From assembly GCF_040801915.1 (NCBI RefSeq), contig NZ_JBFMIA010000002.1, positions 62,001 to 126,000 of the forward strand: 64,000 nucleotides of DNA, in the 5' to 3' direction. A program made the position numbers and the translations under genes. Source of the stretch: Jeotgalibacillus marinus. GTDB lineage: Bacteria; Bacillota; Bacilli; Bacillales; Jeotgalibacillaceae. Below the pieces are notes generated by a model. It was not told the DNA's origin and ran no database searches. It saw only the letters and a program-made list of their open reading frames with translations. Positions 44,265-53,613 of this stretch are shown in pieces. Numbering within the stretch: the first letter of the stretch is position 1; each line of letters begins with the position of its first letter.

Positions 44265-45446
44265 TTATTTTACTTCGATCATTACGGCATCACCTTGCCC
44301 GCCGCCACTACAAATTGACGCGATTCCAACGCCACCACCTCGACGCTTTAATTCATAAGCGAGTGTTAAAATAATGCGTGCGCCACTTGCCCCAATTGGG
44401 TGACCAAGTGCTACCGCGCCTCCGTTAACATTCACTTTCTCTAAATCTAATTGCGCAATTTTCATACTTGCTAGAGCTACAGCTGAAAAAGCTTCATTGA
44501 TTTCAAAAAGATCAATTTCTTCAATTGTGCGGCCGGTTTTCTCTAGTAATTTATTGATCACTAAACCGGGTGTTTGCGGAAAGTCTTTTGCTTCAACTGC
44601 AACTTCTGCGTGACCTAAAATCGTCGCAAGTGGGGTTTTTCCTTCTTGTTGAGCACGTTCATCACTCATTAACACCATTGCGCACGCACCATCGTTGATT
44701 CCTGGTGCATTTCCTGCTGTGATCGTGCCGTCTTTGTCAAATACAGGTCTAAGTCTTGAGAGCTTTTCAACTGATGTATCTTTACGTGGCGACTCATCGT
44801 GTACGACTTTAATTGGATCGCTTTTACGTTGGGGTACTTCAAGAGCAACGATTTCTTCAGAAAAAATACCATTATCAACTGCTTTTCCCGCCAGCTGATG
44901 ACTTCTGAATGACCATTCGTCTTGCTCTTCTCTAGTTAAATCAAATTCTGCAGCTGTCGAGTTTCCATAGGTTCCCATATGGACATTATTAAACGAGCAT
45001 GTAAGCCCGTCGTGAACCATCATATCTTTAATTGTTGCATCACCCATGCGCAAACCACCACGTGCTTTATCAATAAAATAAGGTGCATTCGTCATCGATT
45101 CCATGCCACCCGCTACAATCACTGACTCATCTCCTAAACGAATCAGCTGATCACCAAGCGTTACACTACGCAAACCTGATGCACATACTTTGTTGATCGT
45201 TTCTGTTTTCACTTCCCACGGAATCCCCGCTTTTTGCGCTGCCTGCCTTGACGGAATTTGCCCTTGACCTCCTTGAAGTACTGAGCCCATGATCACTTCA
45301 TCAATTTGGTCTGCTTCTACGTTGGAGCGTTTAAGTGCTTCTTTAATTGCAAAGCCACCTAAATCTGAAGCTGAAAATGAGGATAAGCTTCCACTGAATT
45401 TACCAAAAGGTGTACGAGCACCATCTAAAATTACCGTTTTTGTCAT
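44265..45446 (-). CDS. Acetyl-CoA C-acetyltransferase (thiolase)
   Basis: Cleaves acetoacetyl-CoA with CoA, or condenses acetyl-CoA. The 393-residue product from the ATG at 45446 (after AAAGGGGAG) begins MTKTVILDGARTPFGKFSGS. Nucleophilic Cys in ETINKVCASGLRSVTLG near residue 88, His in GGAVALGHPIGASGARI near 349, second Cys in SICSGGGQGDAV near 379. An operator-like palindrome lies about 40 nt upstream. Corresponds to MmgA/AtoB-type enzymes. Confidence 0.95.
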   Translation of the reverse strand: MTKTVILDGARTPFGKFSGSLSSFSASDLGGFAIKEALKRSNVEADQIDEVIMGSVLQGGQGQIPSRQAAQKAGIPWEVKTETINKVCASGLRSVTLGDQLIRLGDESVIVAGGMESMTNAPYFIDKARGGLRMGDATIKDMMVHDGLTCSFNNVHMGTYGNSTAAEFDLTREEQDEWSFRSHQLAGKAVDNGIFSEEIVALEVPQRKSDPIKVVHDESPRKDTSVEKLSRLRPVFDKDGTITAGNAPGINDGACAMVLMSDERAQQEGKTPLATILGHAEVAVEAKDFPQTPGLVINKLLEKTGRTIEEIDLFEINEAFSAVALASMKIAQLDLEKVNVNGGAVALGHPIGASGARIILTLAYELKRRGGGVGIASICSGGGQGDAVMIEVK

Positions 45447-45481
45447 TGTTGTTCTCCCCTTTGTTAAATAATTGTTCACTT

Positions 45482-45500
45482 GTTGACTGAGCGTTCGCTC
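45482..45500. promoter_or_regulatory. Operator-like site upstream of the thiolase gene
   Basis: TGACTGAGCGTTCGCTCGA, built round GAGCG-TT-CGCTC, lies between fadF and the thiolase gene. It shares TTGACTGA..GTTC..TC with the fadF promoter site at 47744-47762. A target of the cluster's TetR regulator is the likely reading. Confidence 0.55.
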
Positions 45501-45513
45501 GAAATCGAGTGAT

Positions 45514-45537
45514 AAGAAAAGGGACTTGTTCGGTCCC
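45514..45537 (-). terminator. Weak terminator after fadF
   Basis: Minus strand: GGGAC/GTCCC stem with a 7- to 8-nt loop, followed by TTTTCTT. It separates fadF from the thiolase gene only partly. Confidence 0.55.
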
Positions 45538-45550
45538 ACTTTTGTTTATT

Positions 45551-47677
45551 TTATTTTTTAGCGAGTAATATTTTCTCGCTGAGGTTCGAAGTTCCGACTA
45601 CACTGCGTTCTAGCAGTTCAGCAACATCATACGTACCAATTTCTTCTTCCACTTCTTTTGCTTTTGTTCCGTCGGATAGCATGGTTAAGCAATATGGACA
45701 GCCAGAGCTAATGACAGAAGGTTGAACAGCAAGCGCTTGTTCTGTACGCGCGACATTGATCCGATGTCCTTTATCTTCTTCCATCCACATTAGACCTCCA
45801 CCCGCTCCACAGCACATGCCGTTTTCGCGGTTTCGATCCATTTCAATTAAGGTCACACCAGGAATCGCTTTTAAAATTTCACGTGGTGGATCGTATACTT
45901 CGTTATATCTTCCTAGATAGCAAGAATCATGGAAGGTAATTTCCTCATTTACTGCATGCACTGGTTTCAAGCGTCCTTCTCCCACAAGCTTCGCAAGGAT
46001 TTCAGTATGGTGATAAACCTCTGCTTTCAAGCCAAAATCAGGATACTCATTTTTAAATATGTTATACGCATGCGGATCGATCGTTATGATTTTAGTAATC
46101 TCATTTTTCTCAAATTCCTTGATGTTAGCTGTTGCAAGCTCTTGGAATAAAAACTCATTTCCAAGGCGTCTAGGTGTATCGCCAGAGTTTTTCTCTTTGT
46201 TTCCGAGAATGGCAAATTTTACTCCTGCCTCGTTCATCAATTTGGCAAACGACAGAGCAATTTTTTGGCTGCGATTATCAAATGAACCCATAGATCCTAC
46301 CCAGAACAAATATTCAAACTCTTCATCTGCTTTTTTCATTTCTTTTACTGTTGGCACCACAACGTCTTCACGAGCTTCACGCCATTTTTCGCGTTCTTTA
46401 CGGTTTAGCCCCCAAGGATTGCCTTGACGTTCAATGCTTTGCATCGCGCGCTGTGCATCTGGCTCCATTTTCCCTTCAGTTAAAACCAAGTAACGGCGAA
46501 GGTCGATGATTTTATCAACATGTTCATTCATGACTGGGCATTGGTCTTCACAGTTTCGGCAAGTCGTACATGCCCAAATTTCTTCTTCTGTAATCACATC
46601 CCCAATCAAGCTTGGATGGTACATGTCTATCGCTGCTTCTTGACCACCGCTCATAGCTGCTGCCGCAATTTGGTTCCCTTTCGTATTTGAAAAAGCAGGT
46701 ACTGGGACCCACGGAGACTGGGAGGTAACCGCAGCTCCAGTGAATGTTAAGTGGTCACGGATTTTCGTAATTAAATCCATTGGTGAAAGCATTTTTCCTG
46801 TACCTGTTGCAGGACACATATTAGTACAGCGCCCACATTCCACACATGCGTATAAGTCCATTAGTTGCAGCTGTGTAAAATCTTGAACTTTGCCAGCTCC
46901 AAATGTTTCTTGCGACTCATCTTCAAAATCAATTTTGCTAAGCTTACCTGGGTTATCAATGCGGTTAACATATACATTAGCAGGACCCGCGATTAAGTGA
47001 GCGTGCTTGGATTGTGGTACGTATACTAAGAAGCCTAGAAGGAATAATAAATGAACCCACCATGCGATATAAAATAGTACGACAGCCACACTTTCACCCA
47101 TCCAACCTGTCGCAAATGCGATGGCAGATGCCACTGGCTCAGTCCAAGCCAAATCGTGATTTAACCAAACTATTCCCGCGCCATTTCCAATCAACACAGA
47201 AAGCATAAGTCCGCCAATAAAAATCAAGACGATGCCTGATTTAAATCCTCTTTTCAAACGAACAAGTTTTTCCATATAACGACGATAGAAAGCCCAAACT
47301 ACAGCAACTAAGATCATTAACGTCACAAGTTCCTGGAAAAAGGTAAAGCCCGGATAAAAAATCCCAAGTGGCAAGTGCGCGCCAGGGATTAATCCTTTAT
47401 AAATAAAATCAATCGCTCCCATTTGAACTAACAGAAACCCATAAAAGAACATAAGATGAATAATGCCGCTTTTTTTATCTTTTAACAGTTTCTTTTGGCC
47501 GAATACGTGGACCATGAACTTCTTCATGCGCACTTTAACGTTATTATCAAACTCAGTCTTCTTGCCGAGTTTAATGAATTCATAACGTGTCTTAAGTAAA
47601 TAACCGAACAAAAATAATGCGTAAGCGCTTACAAGAAAGAACGCAATCCAATTGATAATCAGCAATGTACTCCCCAT
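45551..47677 (-). CDS. fadF: Iron-sulfur heterodisulfide reductase-like electron transfer protein FadF
   Basis: A 708-residue membrane Fe-S protein thought to pass electrons from ETF, reduced by acyl-CoA dehydrogenases, to menaquinone. Order: N-terminal membrane helices to about residue 240 with HVFG/GFLLVQMGAIDF-type segments, two 4Fe-4S motifs CVECGRCTNMCPATGTGK (about 280) and CTTCRNCEDQCPVMNEH (about 372), then two CCG-type cysteine-rich domains ending in NGMCCGAGGGLMWMEE and GCPYCLTML (about 645-680). Similar to B. subtilis YwjF/FadF and adjacent to acdA as there. The promoter is upstream at 47735-47762. Confidence 0.93.
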   Translation of the reverse strand: MGSTLLIINWIAFFLVSAYALFLFGYLLKTRYEFIKLGKKTEFDNNVKVRMKKFMVHVFGQKKLLKDKKSGIIHLMFFYGFLLVQMGAIDFIYKGLIPGAHLPLGIFYPGFTFFQELVTLMILVAVVWAFYRRYMEKLVRLKRGFKSGIVLIFIGGLMLSVLIGNGAGIVWLNHDLAWTEPVASAIAFATGWMGESVAVVLFYIAWWVHLLFLLGFLVYVPQSKHAHLIAGPANVYVNRIDNPGKLSKIDFEDESQETFGAGKVQDFTQLQLMDLYACVECGRCTNMCPATGTGKMLSPMDLITKIRDHLTFTGAAVTSQSPWVPVPAFSNTKGNQIAAAAMSGGQEAAIDMYHPSLIGDVITEEEIWACTTCRNCEDQCPVMNEHVDKIIDLRRYLVLTEGKMEPDAQRAMQSIERQGNPWGLNRKEREKWREAREDVVVPTVKEMKKADEEFEYLFWVGSMGSFDNRSQKIALSFAKLMNEAGVKFAILGNKEKNSGDTPRRLGNEFLFQELATANIKEFEKNEITKIITIDPHAYNIFKNEYPDFGLKAEVYHHTEILAKLVGEGRLKPVHAVNEEITFHDSCYLGRYNEVYDPPREILKAIPGVTLIEMDRNRENGMCCGAGGGLMWMEEDKGHRINVARTEQALAVQPSVISSGCPYCLTMLSDGTKAKEVEEEIGTYDVAELLERSVVGTSNLSEKILLAKK

Positions 47678-47734
47678 GATCGATGCACTCCTCCCCTTTG
47701 ATGTCGCAACATAAAAAATTATATCTCTCTTTCC

Positions 47735-47762
47735 ATTATATTATGAAGGAACATTCAGTCAA
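47735..47762 (-). promoter_or_regulatory. fadF promoter with overlapping operator
   Basis: Minus strand: -35 TTGACT (47762-47757), 16-nt spacer, -10 TATAAT (47740-47735). The spacer carries TGACTGAATGTTCCTTCA (47761-47744), an inverted repeat TGAnnGAAnnTTCnnTCA, so a bound repressor would block the promoter. Confidence 0.7.
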
Positions 47763-47846
47763 CTATTTTCCGATGAATTTCTCTCTTAAGCGCCATTGAT
47801 TTTACTCCATTGGGCATGCTAAAGCTGATAAAGGAGGTTTTTTAAC

Positions 47847-49049
47847 ATGACAATCGTTGGCATACTTTTTTTAATTTGTTTATGGTTGCGTTTAGATTGG
47901 CTGATTGGTCTACACTCATTAAAACGTCAACGTGCTTCCTCCATTTATCCTTGGCGATCAGGAAATCTTACGTTTTACGATGACGGCATCGAATGGATGA
48001 AAACATTAGAGCTCGATTGCATACAAGCAAAGGAATCCATATGTATTTCATTTTATATTATTCAGCCCGATGAAGTAGGACGTCGACTGTTCACTTTACT
48101 AAAAGAACGTGCGCAGGAAGGGGTTCATGTTCGGTTACTAGTTGATGCCTTAGGTAGCCATAAAATGAAAAAATGGCTAAAACCTTTGCAGGACGAGGGA
48201 ATTGAGGTAGGGATGAGTCGTCCACCTATTTTTAAAGGATCGCTTTTTGCGTTGCAACGACGCAACCACCGAAAAATTGCTATTGTTGACGGAGTTGTTG
48301 CGCATATTGGCGGATTTAATATCGGCCGAGAATATGTTCACCTCGATCCCGTACTCTCTCCTTGGCGCGATTATCATTTGCGCTTCACAGGTGAAGGTGT
48401 TCAAGACGCGTTAATGGAATTTGAAATTGATTGGAAAAGAGAATTCGATGAAACGTCGCGGTTGAAGAAGATTGATGTGGCGGAGGAATCGGTTGAAAAA
48501 AAAGAAAAGATGACTTCGAAACACCAAATTGTTCCATCAGAACCTATCGATCTGGAAGCATTTATGATCAGTCTTTTTAATCAAGCACAGTCCTCTATTT
48601 TCATAGGAACGCCTTATTTTATACCGACTAAGGCAGTGTTTTCTTCTTTAATAAAACGCTTAGAAGAGGGAATCAAACTAACCATTTTAGTTCCCGGTAC
48701 TCCTGATCACGTGCTCGTCCAGCCAGCCTCTTATCGATATCTGCGTGAATTGATTGATTGCGGCGCACAAGTATTTCACTTTCAAAATGGATTTTACCAT
48801 GCAAAGGCCCTATTGATTGATCAGACACTTGGAGACATTGGAACAGCAAATTTTGATCGAAGAAGTTTGCTTATCAATGATGAGATAAATGTACTAACAG
48901 ACGATCCAGCAATTATTGCTCAATTGCTCGCGAGTATTGACAAAGATTTGGAGCATTCAGTGTTGTTGACAAAAGAGCAAATAAAAGCAAATGGGATGGT
49001 CGATGTGACAAAAGAATGGCTTGCCCGTTCGATCTCCCACCTGCTCTAG
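47847..49049 (+). CDS. clsB: Cardiolipin synthase-type phospholipase D protein (YwjE/ClsB-like)
   Basis: Condenses two phosphatidylglycerols to cardiolipin at the membrane, by family. The 400-residue protein has one N-terminal hydrophobic segment (TIVGILFLICLWLRLDWLI) and two HKD motifs: HRKIAIVDG near residue 141 and HAKALLIDQ near 318, each followed by GxxN or GTANFDRRS. ATG follows AAAGGAGG. It is transcribed divergently from fadF and convergent with the B12 operon, and matches B. subtilis ywjE by position. It is shorter than the roughly 480 residues of ClsA because the second N-terminal helix is missing. Confidence 0.92.
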   Translation: MTIVGILFLICLWLRLDWLIGLHSLKRQRASSIYPWRSGNLTFYDDGIEWMKTLELDCIQAKESICISFYIIQPDEVGRRLFTLLKERAQEGVHVRLLVDALGSHKMKKWLKPLQDEGIEVGMSRPPIFKGSLFALQRRNHRKIAIVDGVVAHIGGFNIGREYVHLDPVLSPWRDYHLRFTGEGVQDALMEFEIDWKREFDETSRLKKIDVAEESVEKKEKMTSKHQIVPSEPIDLEAFMISLFNQAQSSIFIGTPYFIPTKAVFSSLIKRLEEGIKLTILVPGTPDHVLVQPASYRYLRELIDCGAQVFHFQNGFYHAKALLIDQTLGDIGTANFDRRSLLINDEINVLTDDPAIIAQLLASIDKDLEHSVLLTKEQIKANGMVDVTKEWLARSISHLL

Positions 49050-49058
49050 ACGTAACAC

Positions 49059-49730
49059 TTATTGATCATGTTTCCTCCCCAAAATCCAGCAAGTTGAAGG
49101 TCCTGCTGAAGCATCGATGTCTTCATTGAAGGGAGGAGGCGTTTCACTCCAATTAAATCGGTCACTTAGGTTCGACCACTCTTGACGAATACCTTTTGAA
49201 CCAATTGGCCAGAAAACGATTGTTTCCTCATCCGAAAAAAGTTCAATCGCTTTTGAAAGCGGAGCAATACGGTCACTTTTTTTGATCACGTCCATCCCAA
49301 CAAGAGGCTCACCAATAAGGTCCCATTCGATTGTCCCTTGCGACGGAATAGCAAAATGGCGTTTCCGCTCACCAATAATTGTAATGGCAACCGCCGATTG
49401 ATTTAAAGACATGTTTGATTCAGTACTTCCAGTTACCACAACGTCTTGTAATCCAAGCTCTTCAAGTCCTTGATTGACCCCTTCTACAAGTTTATCCCAA
49501 ACATGATCTCCACAAAAATTATGCAGGATAACTGTTGCGGGTAGTGCACCAGCTGACAAACAATCTAGTACTGCTGAACGAAAGGAGAAATACGCAACAA
49601 TATGATAAGAAACCTTCACATGATCTCCAGGTTTTTCGCCGATAGCCCCGCTGTTATCCGTTGTCATTACCCATATGCTGTTACCAACGGACCATTCTAA
49701 TGCATTACGTCCAACTTCTGACGTTTTCAT
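49059..49730 (-). CDS. PurM/AIR-synthase-like ATP-binding protein, candidate alpha-ribazole kinase
   Basis: 223 residues. WVMTTDNSGAIGEKPGDHVKV near residue 20 is a PurM-type metal/ATP loop (DNSGAIG), followed by SAVLDCLSAGALPATVILHNF and TGSTESNM, typical of AIR-synthase-fold kinases. As the last gene of a B12 salvage operon it may be the CblS-type alpha-ribazole kinase described in Listeria, which feeds the lower ligand branch; this is inference from fold and context. Its start overlaps the pduO stop by 4 nt. No CblT transporter gene is seen in the window. Confidence 0.6.
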   Translation of the reverse strand: MKTSEVGRNALEWSVGNSIWVMTTDNSGAIGEKPGDHVKVSYHIVAYFSFRSAVLDCLSAGALPATVILHNFCGDHVWDKLVEGVNQGLEELGLQDVVVTGSTESNMSLNQSAVAITIIGERKRHFAIPSQGTIEWDLIGEPLVGMDVIKKSDRIAPLSKAIELFSDEETIVFWPIGSKGIRQEWSNLSDRFNWSETPPPFNEDIDASAGPSTCWILGRKHDQ

Positions 49731-50320
49731 TGTTCTTCTTGTTTGGATATGCGTTTGCCCGTTCGAAAAACTTTTGCGCTGCGAATGTATTCAACATCTG
49801 AGATGCCTTGACGAGCATTAACAGCACGGGCACATGCAAAAAAGTAGTCAGATAAGCGATTAAGGTATTTCTGAGGTGTTACGGGAAGTTCAGGATCTAC
49901 TTTTGCTAATGAAACAACTTGTCTTTCTGCTCTTCTCGTAATGGTACGGGCGATGTGTAGCGATGCAGAAGCTTGAGAACCGCCAGGCAAAACAAATCGT
50001 TCTAAGTCAGGCGCATCTTCTATCAACTGATCAATTCTCCGTTCAAGCTGCTCAATGGCTTTACCATCCAACTTCCATTCTCTTCTTGACGATACATTTG
50101 CAAGATCTCCACCAGCATCAAAAAGCTCATGCTGAATCGCTTCGAGGTCCTCTAAAATATCCGAAAACTTTTCTTGGTCTAAGTCAGTTACAACTTTTCC
50201 TACAAAACTATTTACTTCATCAATCGTTCCGTAAGCTTCTACGCGAACATCATCTTTATCAACGCGGCCACCAATCAGACTTGTTTGACCTTTATCGCCT
50301 GTTTTCGTATAAATTTTCAT
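49727..50320 (-). CDS. Cob(I)alamin adenosyltransferase, PduO type
   Basis: Transfers adenosyl from ATP to cob(I)alamin or cobinamide, making the coenzyme form used by IcmF. The 197-residue product from the ATG at 50320 (after GAGGAGG) begins MKIYTKTGDKGQTSLIGGRV, the trimer ATP-binding loop. Further motifs: EAYGTIDEVNSFVG near residue 37, FVLPGGSQASASLHIARTITRRAER near 115-140, and LNRLSDYFFACAR near 160. It is of the YvqK/PduO family. Confidence 0.96.
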   Translation of the reverse strand: MKIYTKTGDKGQTSLIGGRVDKDDVRVEAYGTIDEVNSFVGKVVTDLDQEKFSDILEDLEAIQHELFDAGGDLANVSSRREWKLDGKAIEQLERRIDQLIEDAPDLERFVLPGGSQASASLHIARTITRRAERQVVSLAKVDPELPVTPQKYLNRLSDYFFACARAVNARQGISDVEYIRSAKVFRTGKRISKQEEQ

Positions 50321-50322
50321 GG

Positions 50323-50769
50323 CTAGTCCTCCTCGTTTTTTAATTCTTCTGCTATACCGTACCAAACTCTCGTTACTCGAGAGGCTTTTTTGGCCGTAAA
50401 TTGATGACACCACCCTGAAACGTCACGTACGAATCGCTTCATACGATCCAGCGGAACAATGCCTTTGGATTGATCTGTACCAATAATTATGACCTGTCTT
50501 TGATTACTGCCTTTTTCCCAATGAGCTAAATCAGTCAGTTCTCTTTTCCATTGCTCAAGGATGGTAGCTTCTGATAAGCCTTGGACACACTTTTCTTCGA
50601 TCCACTTTTCAATTCCAGTCCAAATAATTACTTGAACGTCTTTACATGAGGCTCTTTCTACGACGGATTTTCTAAATTGAATACTGTCCGCTGAAATCGC
50701 ATCAGTAATCAATTTATTTTTCACCCATTCTCTTTTTCCATTATAGGCACCGCCGATAACAAAGTGCAT
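50323..50769 (-). CDS. CobU-like P-loop protein, shortened
   Basis: 148 residues, beginning MHFVIGGAYNGKREWVKNKL. The P-loop-like GGAYNGKRE has Lys-Arg where CobU has Lys-Ser/Thr, and the CobU GTP/GMP-binding His segment is not evident. A true cobU lies in the same operon (53610-54191). It overlaps the end of the cobC-like gene by 49 nt. It may be a diverged cobinamide kinase or a regulatory paralogue; the exact function is unknown. Confidence 0.7.
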   Translation of the reverse strand: MHFVIGGAYNGKREWVKNKLITDAISADSIQFRKSVVERASCKDVQVIIWTGIEKWIEEKCVQGLSEATILEQWKRELTDLAHWEKGSNQRQVIIIGTDQSKGIVPLDRMKRFVRDVSGWCHQFTAKKASRVTRVWYGIAEELKNEED

Positions 50770-51356
50770 CTCTCACCCCTCCTAAACGCATCATGATCAG
50801 ACCAAAAAAGGGTAACTCCTTGACCATGCAGTGGTTTCCAATCCCAAAAGTTTTTCCTCTCCGGGGCAAGGTTGACTAGAAGCTGGCGTATCGGTCCACC
50901 ATGAGACACAATGGCTATTTTGTTCACTCCATCTTGAAAGCACCATTCTCGAATCATGTCCCAAGTCCCACCTAATCGCTTGGTGAAATCGAAAAAGGAC
51001 TCCCCGTTTTCAGGCTCCATCTTCTCCGGATCGCTCAGCCAAGTGGAAAAATCAAGACGTGACATCAATTCATCAGCCGTTTTCCCTTCCCACTCGCCAA
51101 AGTTAACTTCTCTCAGTCCCTTATGATAGATCTTTTTTTGTTCTGGAAATAATTGCTCAGCTGACTCAACACACCTAGTTAAATCGCTAACAATTACACG
51201 GTCTGCCTCAGGTCTAAATTGAGCCGTTTTCATAAGCACCTCAAGACCTTCAGGTGCTAAAGGTGCATCCGTCCAGCCAATATACTGTTTTGCTTGATTA
51301 GCTGTTGTTAAACCATGGCGATAGAGAGATAACACCACACCAGAATTACGCTCCAT
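50721..51356 (-). CDS. Histidine phosphatase, CobC-like (alpha-ribazole phosphatase candidate)
   Basis: A 211-residue phosphoglycerate-mutase-fold enzyme from the ATG at 51356 (after GGAAGGGGG). Catalytic motif LSLYRHGLTTANQ near residue 12 (RHGLT instead of the usual RHGET), VSDLTRCVESAEQLF, FGEWEGKTADEL near 95, and the second His in IAIVSHGGPIRQLL near 155. In this operon it would remove the 5'-phosphate from alpha-ribazole-P or cobalamin-P. It overlaps cobS by 49 nt and the next gene by 49 nt. Confidence 0.85.
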   Translation of the reverse strand: MERNSGVVLSLYRHGLTTANQAKQYIGWTDAPLAPEGLEVLMKTAQFRPEADRVIVSDLTRCVESAEQLFPEQKKIYHKGLREVNFGEWEGKTADELMSRLDFSTWLSDPEKMEPENGESFFDFTKRLGGTWDMIREWCFQDGVNKIAIVSHGGPIRQLLVNLAPERKNFWDWKPLHGQGVTLFWSDHDAFRRGERCTLLSAVPIMEKENG

Positions 51357-52114
51357 AATTCTCCCCCTTCCAAACAAGCACCTAGTAAATCCCCCGTTAT
51401 ACCACCAAACTCCTTTTTCGCAAATCGTATAAAACCAATTAGATAGATGAACCAACCTGCCATCAGCAAGATCATCAGTTGCCATTCCACTTGGACAAAC
51501 GCAAAGGGCACTGCGAGTAGTAAGACAGAAAGAACGAAAGGAATAGCTATATGACTTCGTTTCACTGACTGTCTGAGAAAATAAGCTAGACCATCCTCTC
51601 TTGCTAACGGCATCCTGACTAACAATAGCGAGATCATTAAACGAGAAAGTACAGGAATCCACAAAAACCAAATAACTTCTATGCCAAACTGGTAGGAAAT
51701 ATCGATAAGTACGATGGCTTTCGTGGCAAGTAAAATCACTATTGACAGAACACCAAACGCCCCGACTCGAGGATCTTTTAAAATGCGATGTCTATTATCA
51801 AAATCTTGATAGGAAAAAAAAGCATCACTTACATCTGTCCAACCGTCCAAATGTAATCCGCCAGTCCATATAATAAAGCTTATCAATAAAAGAAAAGCCG
51901 TGATGAGTGGACTGATCGTGAATACTTTATCTGTGATTTCGACAAATACAATTGTTACTCCACCTATGATAAAGCCAATTAAAGGCATGCTCCCTACCAT
52001 CCAAGGAACGGTGCGCTCATTCATCTCTATTTCTTTCCGTATAGGAATGATAGTAAAAAACTGAAGTGCCAGCAAAAAACCATTTAGCAGGTTAGGTAGC
52101 TTGAACTTATTCAT
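51308..52114 (-). CDS. cobS: Adenosylcobinamide-GDP ribazoletransferase (cobalamin synthase)
   Basis: Membrane enzyme joining AdoCbi-GDP to the lower ligand nucleotide. The 268-residue protein has about six hydrophobic segments and the CobS signatures FFTIIPIRKE near residue 18, GGLHLDGWTDVSDAFFSY near 86, and LKDPRVGAFGVLSIV near 112. It overlaps cbiP by 4 nt and the cobC-like gene by 49 nt, a tightly packed operon. Confidence 0.95.
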   Translation of the reverse strand: MNKFKLPNLLNGFLLALQFFTIIPIRKEIEMNERTVPWMVGSMPLIGFIIGGVTIVFVEITDKVFTISPLITAFLLLISFIIWTGGLHLDGWTDVSDAFFSYQDFDNRHRILKDPRVGAFGVLSIVILLATKAIVLIDISYQFGIEVIWFLWIPVLSRLMISLLLVRMPLAREDGLAYFLRQSVKRSHIAIPFVLSVLLLAVPFAFVQVEWQLMILLMAGWFIYLIGFIRFAKKEFGGITGDLLGACLEGGELWSVILVWCYLSIAMV

Positions 52115-53613
52115 TTATCTACCCCTATTATCCTTCGAATTTTATCCCATTCAAGATGAGGTCTTAGCGCATTGGCAAGTTCATCGTACACATCCTTTTT
52201 CTCTGCTGTTTGCTTAAATTCCTTTAATCCATTTGATTTTCTAATTTCATTTAATATGTATCTGCGGGCAGGTGCAACGCGAAATACATCATGAAGGTAT
52301 GTTCCGATAAGCCGCTTTTCTGAAGACCAGTATCCCTCTGTTTGGCCAAACTCTAACGCTAAAAAGGGACGCAAGTACGAAGTTTTCCTCACGGATGTTC
52401 TTCCTAAATGAATTTCATATCCCTTTATGCTAGCAACCGGCTCACCCTTGTCAGATAATACAAAGCCAGATCGGCATGTCACTTCTTTCTCCTGTTGAAA
52501 AACGGTTTTAGACGGGAATAGTCCAAAACCATTTTCCATGGTTTCGTTCATCCCTGTATCTAAACCGAATGGATCTGACAGTTCTTCACCCAACAGTTGA
52601 AAGCCTCCACAAATGCCCATAATCCATACGCCTTGTTGTTGCAGGCTTTCTAATTCCATCTGCCACCCTAGTCTCTTCAACTCTCTAAGATTAAAAATAG
52701 AGCTTTTCGTTCCTGGAATAATAAGCAGATCAGGCACTTCCTTCAGATCTTCCGGACGACTAATCCACGTTAAAGAGACATCTGGTTCTTGTAACAGCGC
52801 TTCTACATCCGTGAAATTCGACATATACGGCAATTGAATCACCACAATCGATACGAAGGCTTCAGGATTTATGGCGCTTTTAGTTACTACATTCACGCCA
52901 AGTGAATCTTCTTGTTCTATTCCGTGGTTTTCGATGTGAGGAAGCACTCCTAAAACAGGGATACCGGTATGTTCTTCAATCCATTTGACCCCATCTTCAA
53001 AGAGCTTTCGATCTCCACGAAATTTATTGATGATGATTCCTTTCACACGTTGCACATCTTCTTTTGAAAGAAGTTCGAGTGTTCCTATAATACTCGCAAA
53101 CACACCGCCTCGTTCAATATCTGAAACAAGAACGACTGGAACATCTGCCATTCGAGCGACCATCATATTGACAAGCTCTCTTGATTGAAGGTTCATTTCA
53201 ACAGGGCTACCCGCCCCTTCAATCACAATGGCTTCATATTCATTTGAAAGACTTGACAAAGACGATTGAATTGCTTTTTTTCCATTTTCATAAAACTCTT
53301 TTCGATACGCCATGCCGTCATAAGAAGCCAGTCGTTTACCAAATAAAACAACTTCTGAAGATCGATCATTTTGAGGTTTTAATAAAATGGGATTCATATT
53401 TACACTTGCAGGAATTCCAGCTGCCTCTGCTTGTACGCCTTGTGCACGTCCAATTTCAAGACCATCTTGTGTAACATATGAATTATTGGACATATTTTGT
53501 GATTTAAATGGCGCTACTTTAACCCCTTCTTGCGCCAATAATCGGCAAAACGCTGTCGCGACTAGGCTTTTCCCTACATCTGAGGACGTTCCTTGTAGCA
53601 TAATCCCTTTCAT
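52111..53613 (-). CDS. cbiP: Cobyric acid synthase
   Basis: Amidates four side chains of adenosylcobyrinic acid a,c-diamide using glutamine and ATP. The 500-residue protein begins MKGIMLQGTSSDVGKSLVATA (P-loop), has the dethiobiotin-synthetase-like domain with SQNMSNNSYVT and IEGAGSPVEMNL, then a glutamine-amidotransferase domain with the nucleophile in MGICGGFQLLGEEL near residue 332 and the His in GTYLHDVFR near 448. It overlaps cobU by 4 nt. Its substrate must come from outside this operon or from uptake. Confidence 0.95.
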   Translation of the reverse strand: MKGIMLQGTSSDVGKSLVATAFCRLLAQEGVKVAPFKSQNMSNNSYVTQDGLEIGRAQGVQAEAAGIPASVNMNPILLKPQNDRSSEVVLFGKRLASYDGMAYRKEFYENGKKAIQSSLSSLSNEYEAIVIEGAGSPVEMNLQSRELVNMMVARMADVPVVLVSDIERGGVFASIIGTLELLSKEDVQRVKGIIINKFRGDRKLFEDGVKWIEEHTGIPVLGVLPHIENHGIEQEDSLGVNVVTKSAINPEAFVSIVVIQLPYMSNFTDVEALLQEPDVSLTWISRPEDLKEVPDLLIIPGTKSSIFNLRELKRLGWQMELESLQQQGVWIMGICGGFQLLGEELSDPFGLDTGMNETMENGFGLFPSKTVFQQEKEVTCRSGFVLSDKGEPVASIKGYEIHLGRTSVRKTSYLRPFLALEFGQTEGYWSSEKRLIGTYLHDVFRVAPARRYILNEIRKSNGLKEFKQTAEKKDVYDELANALRPHLEWDKIRRIIGVDK

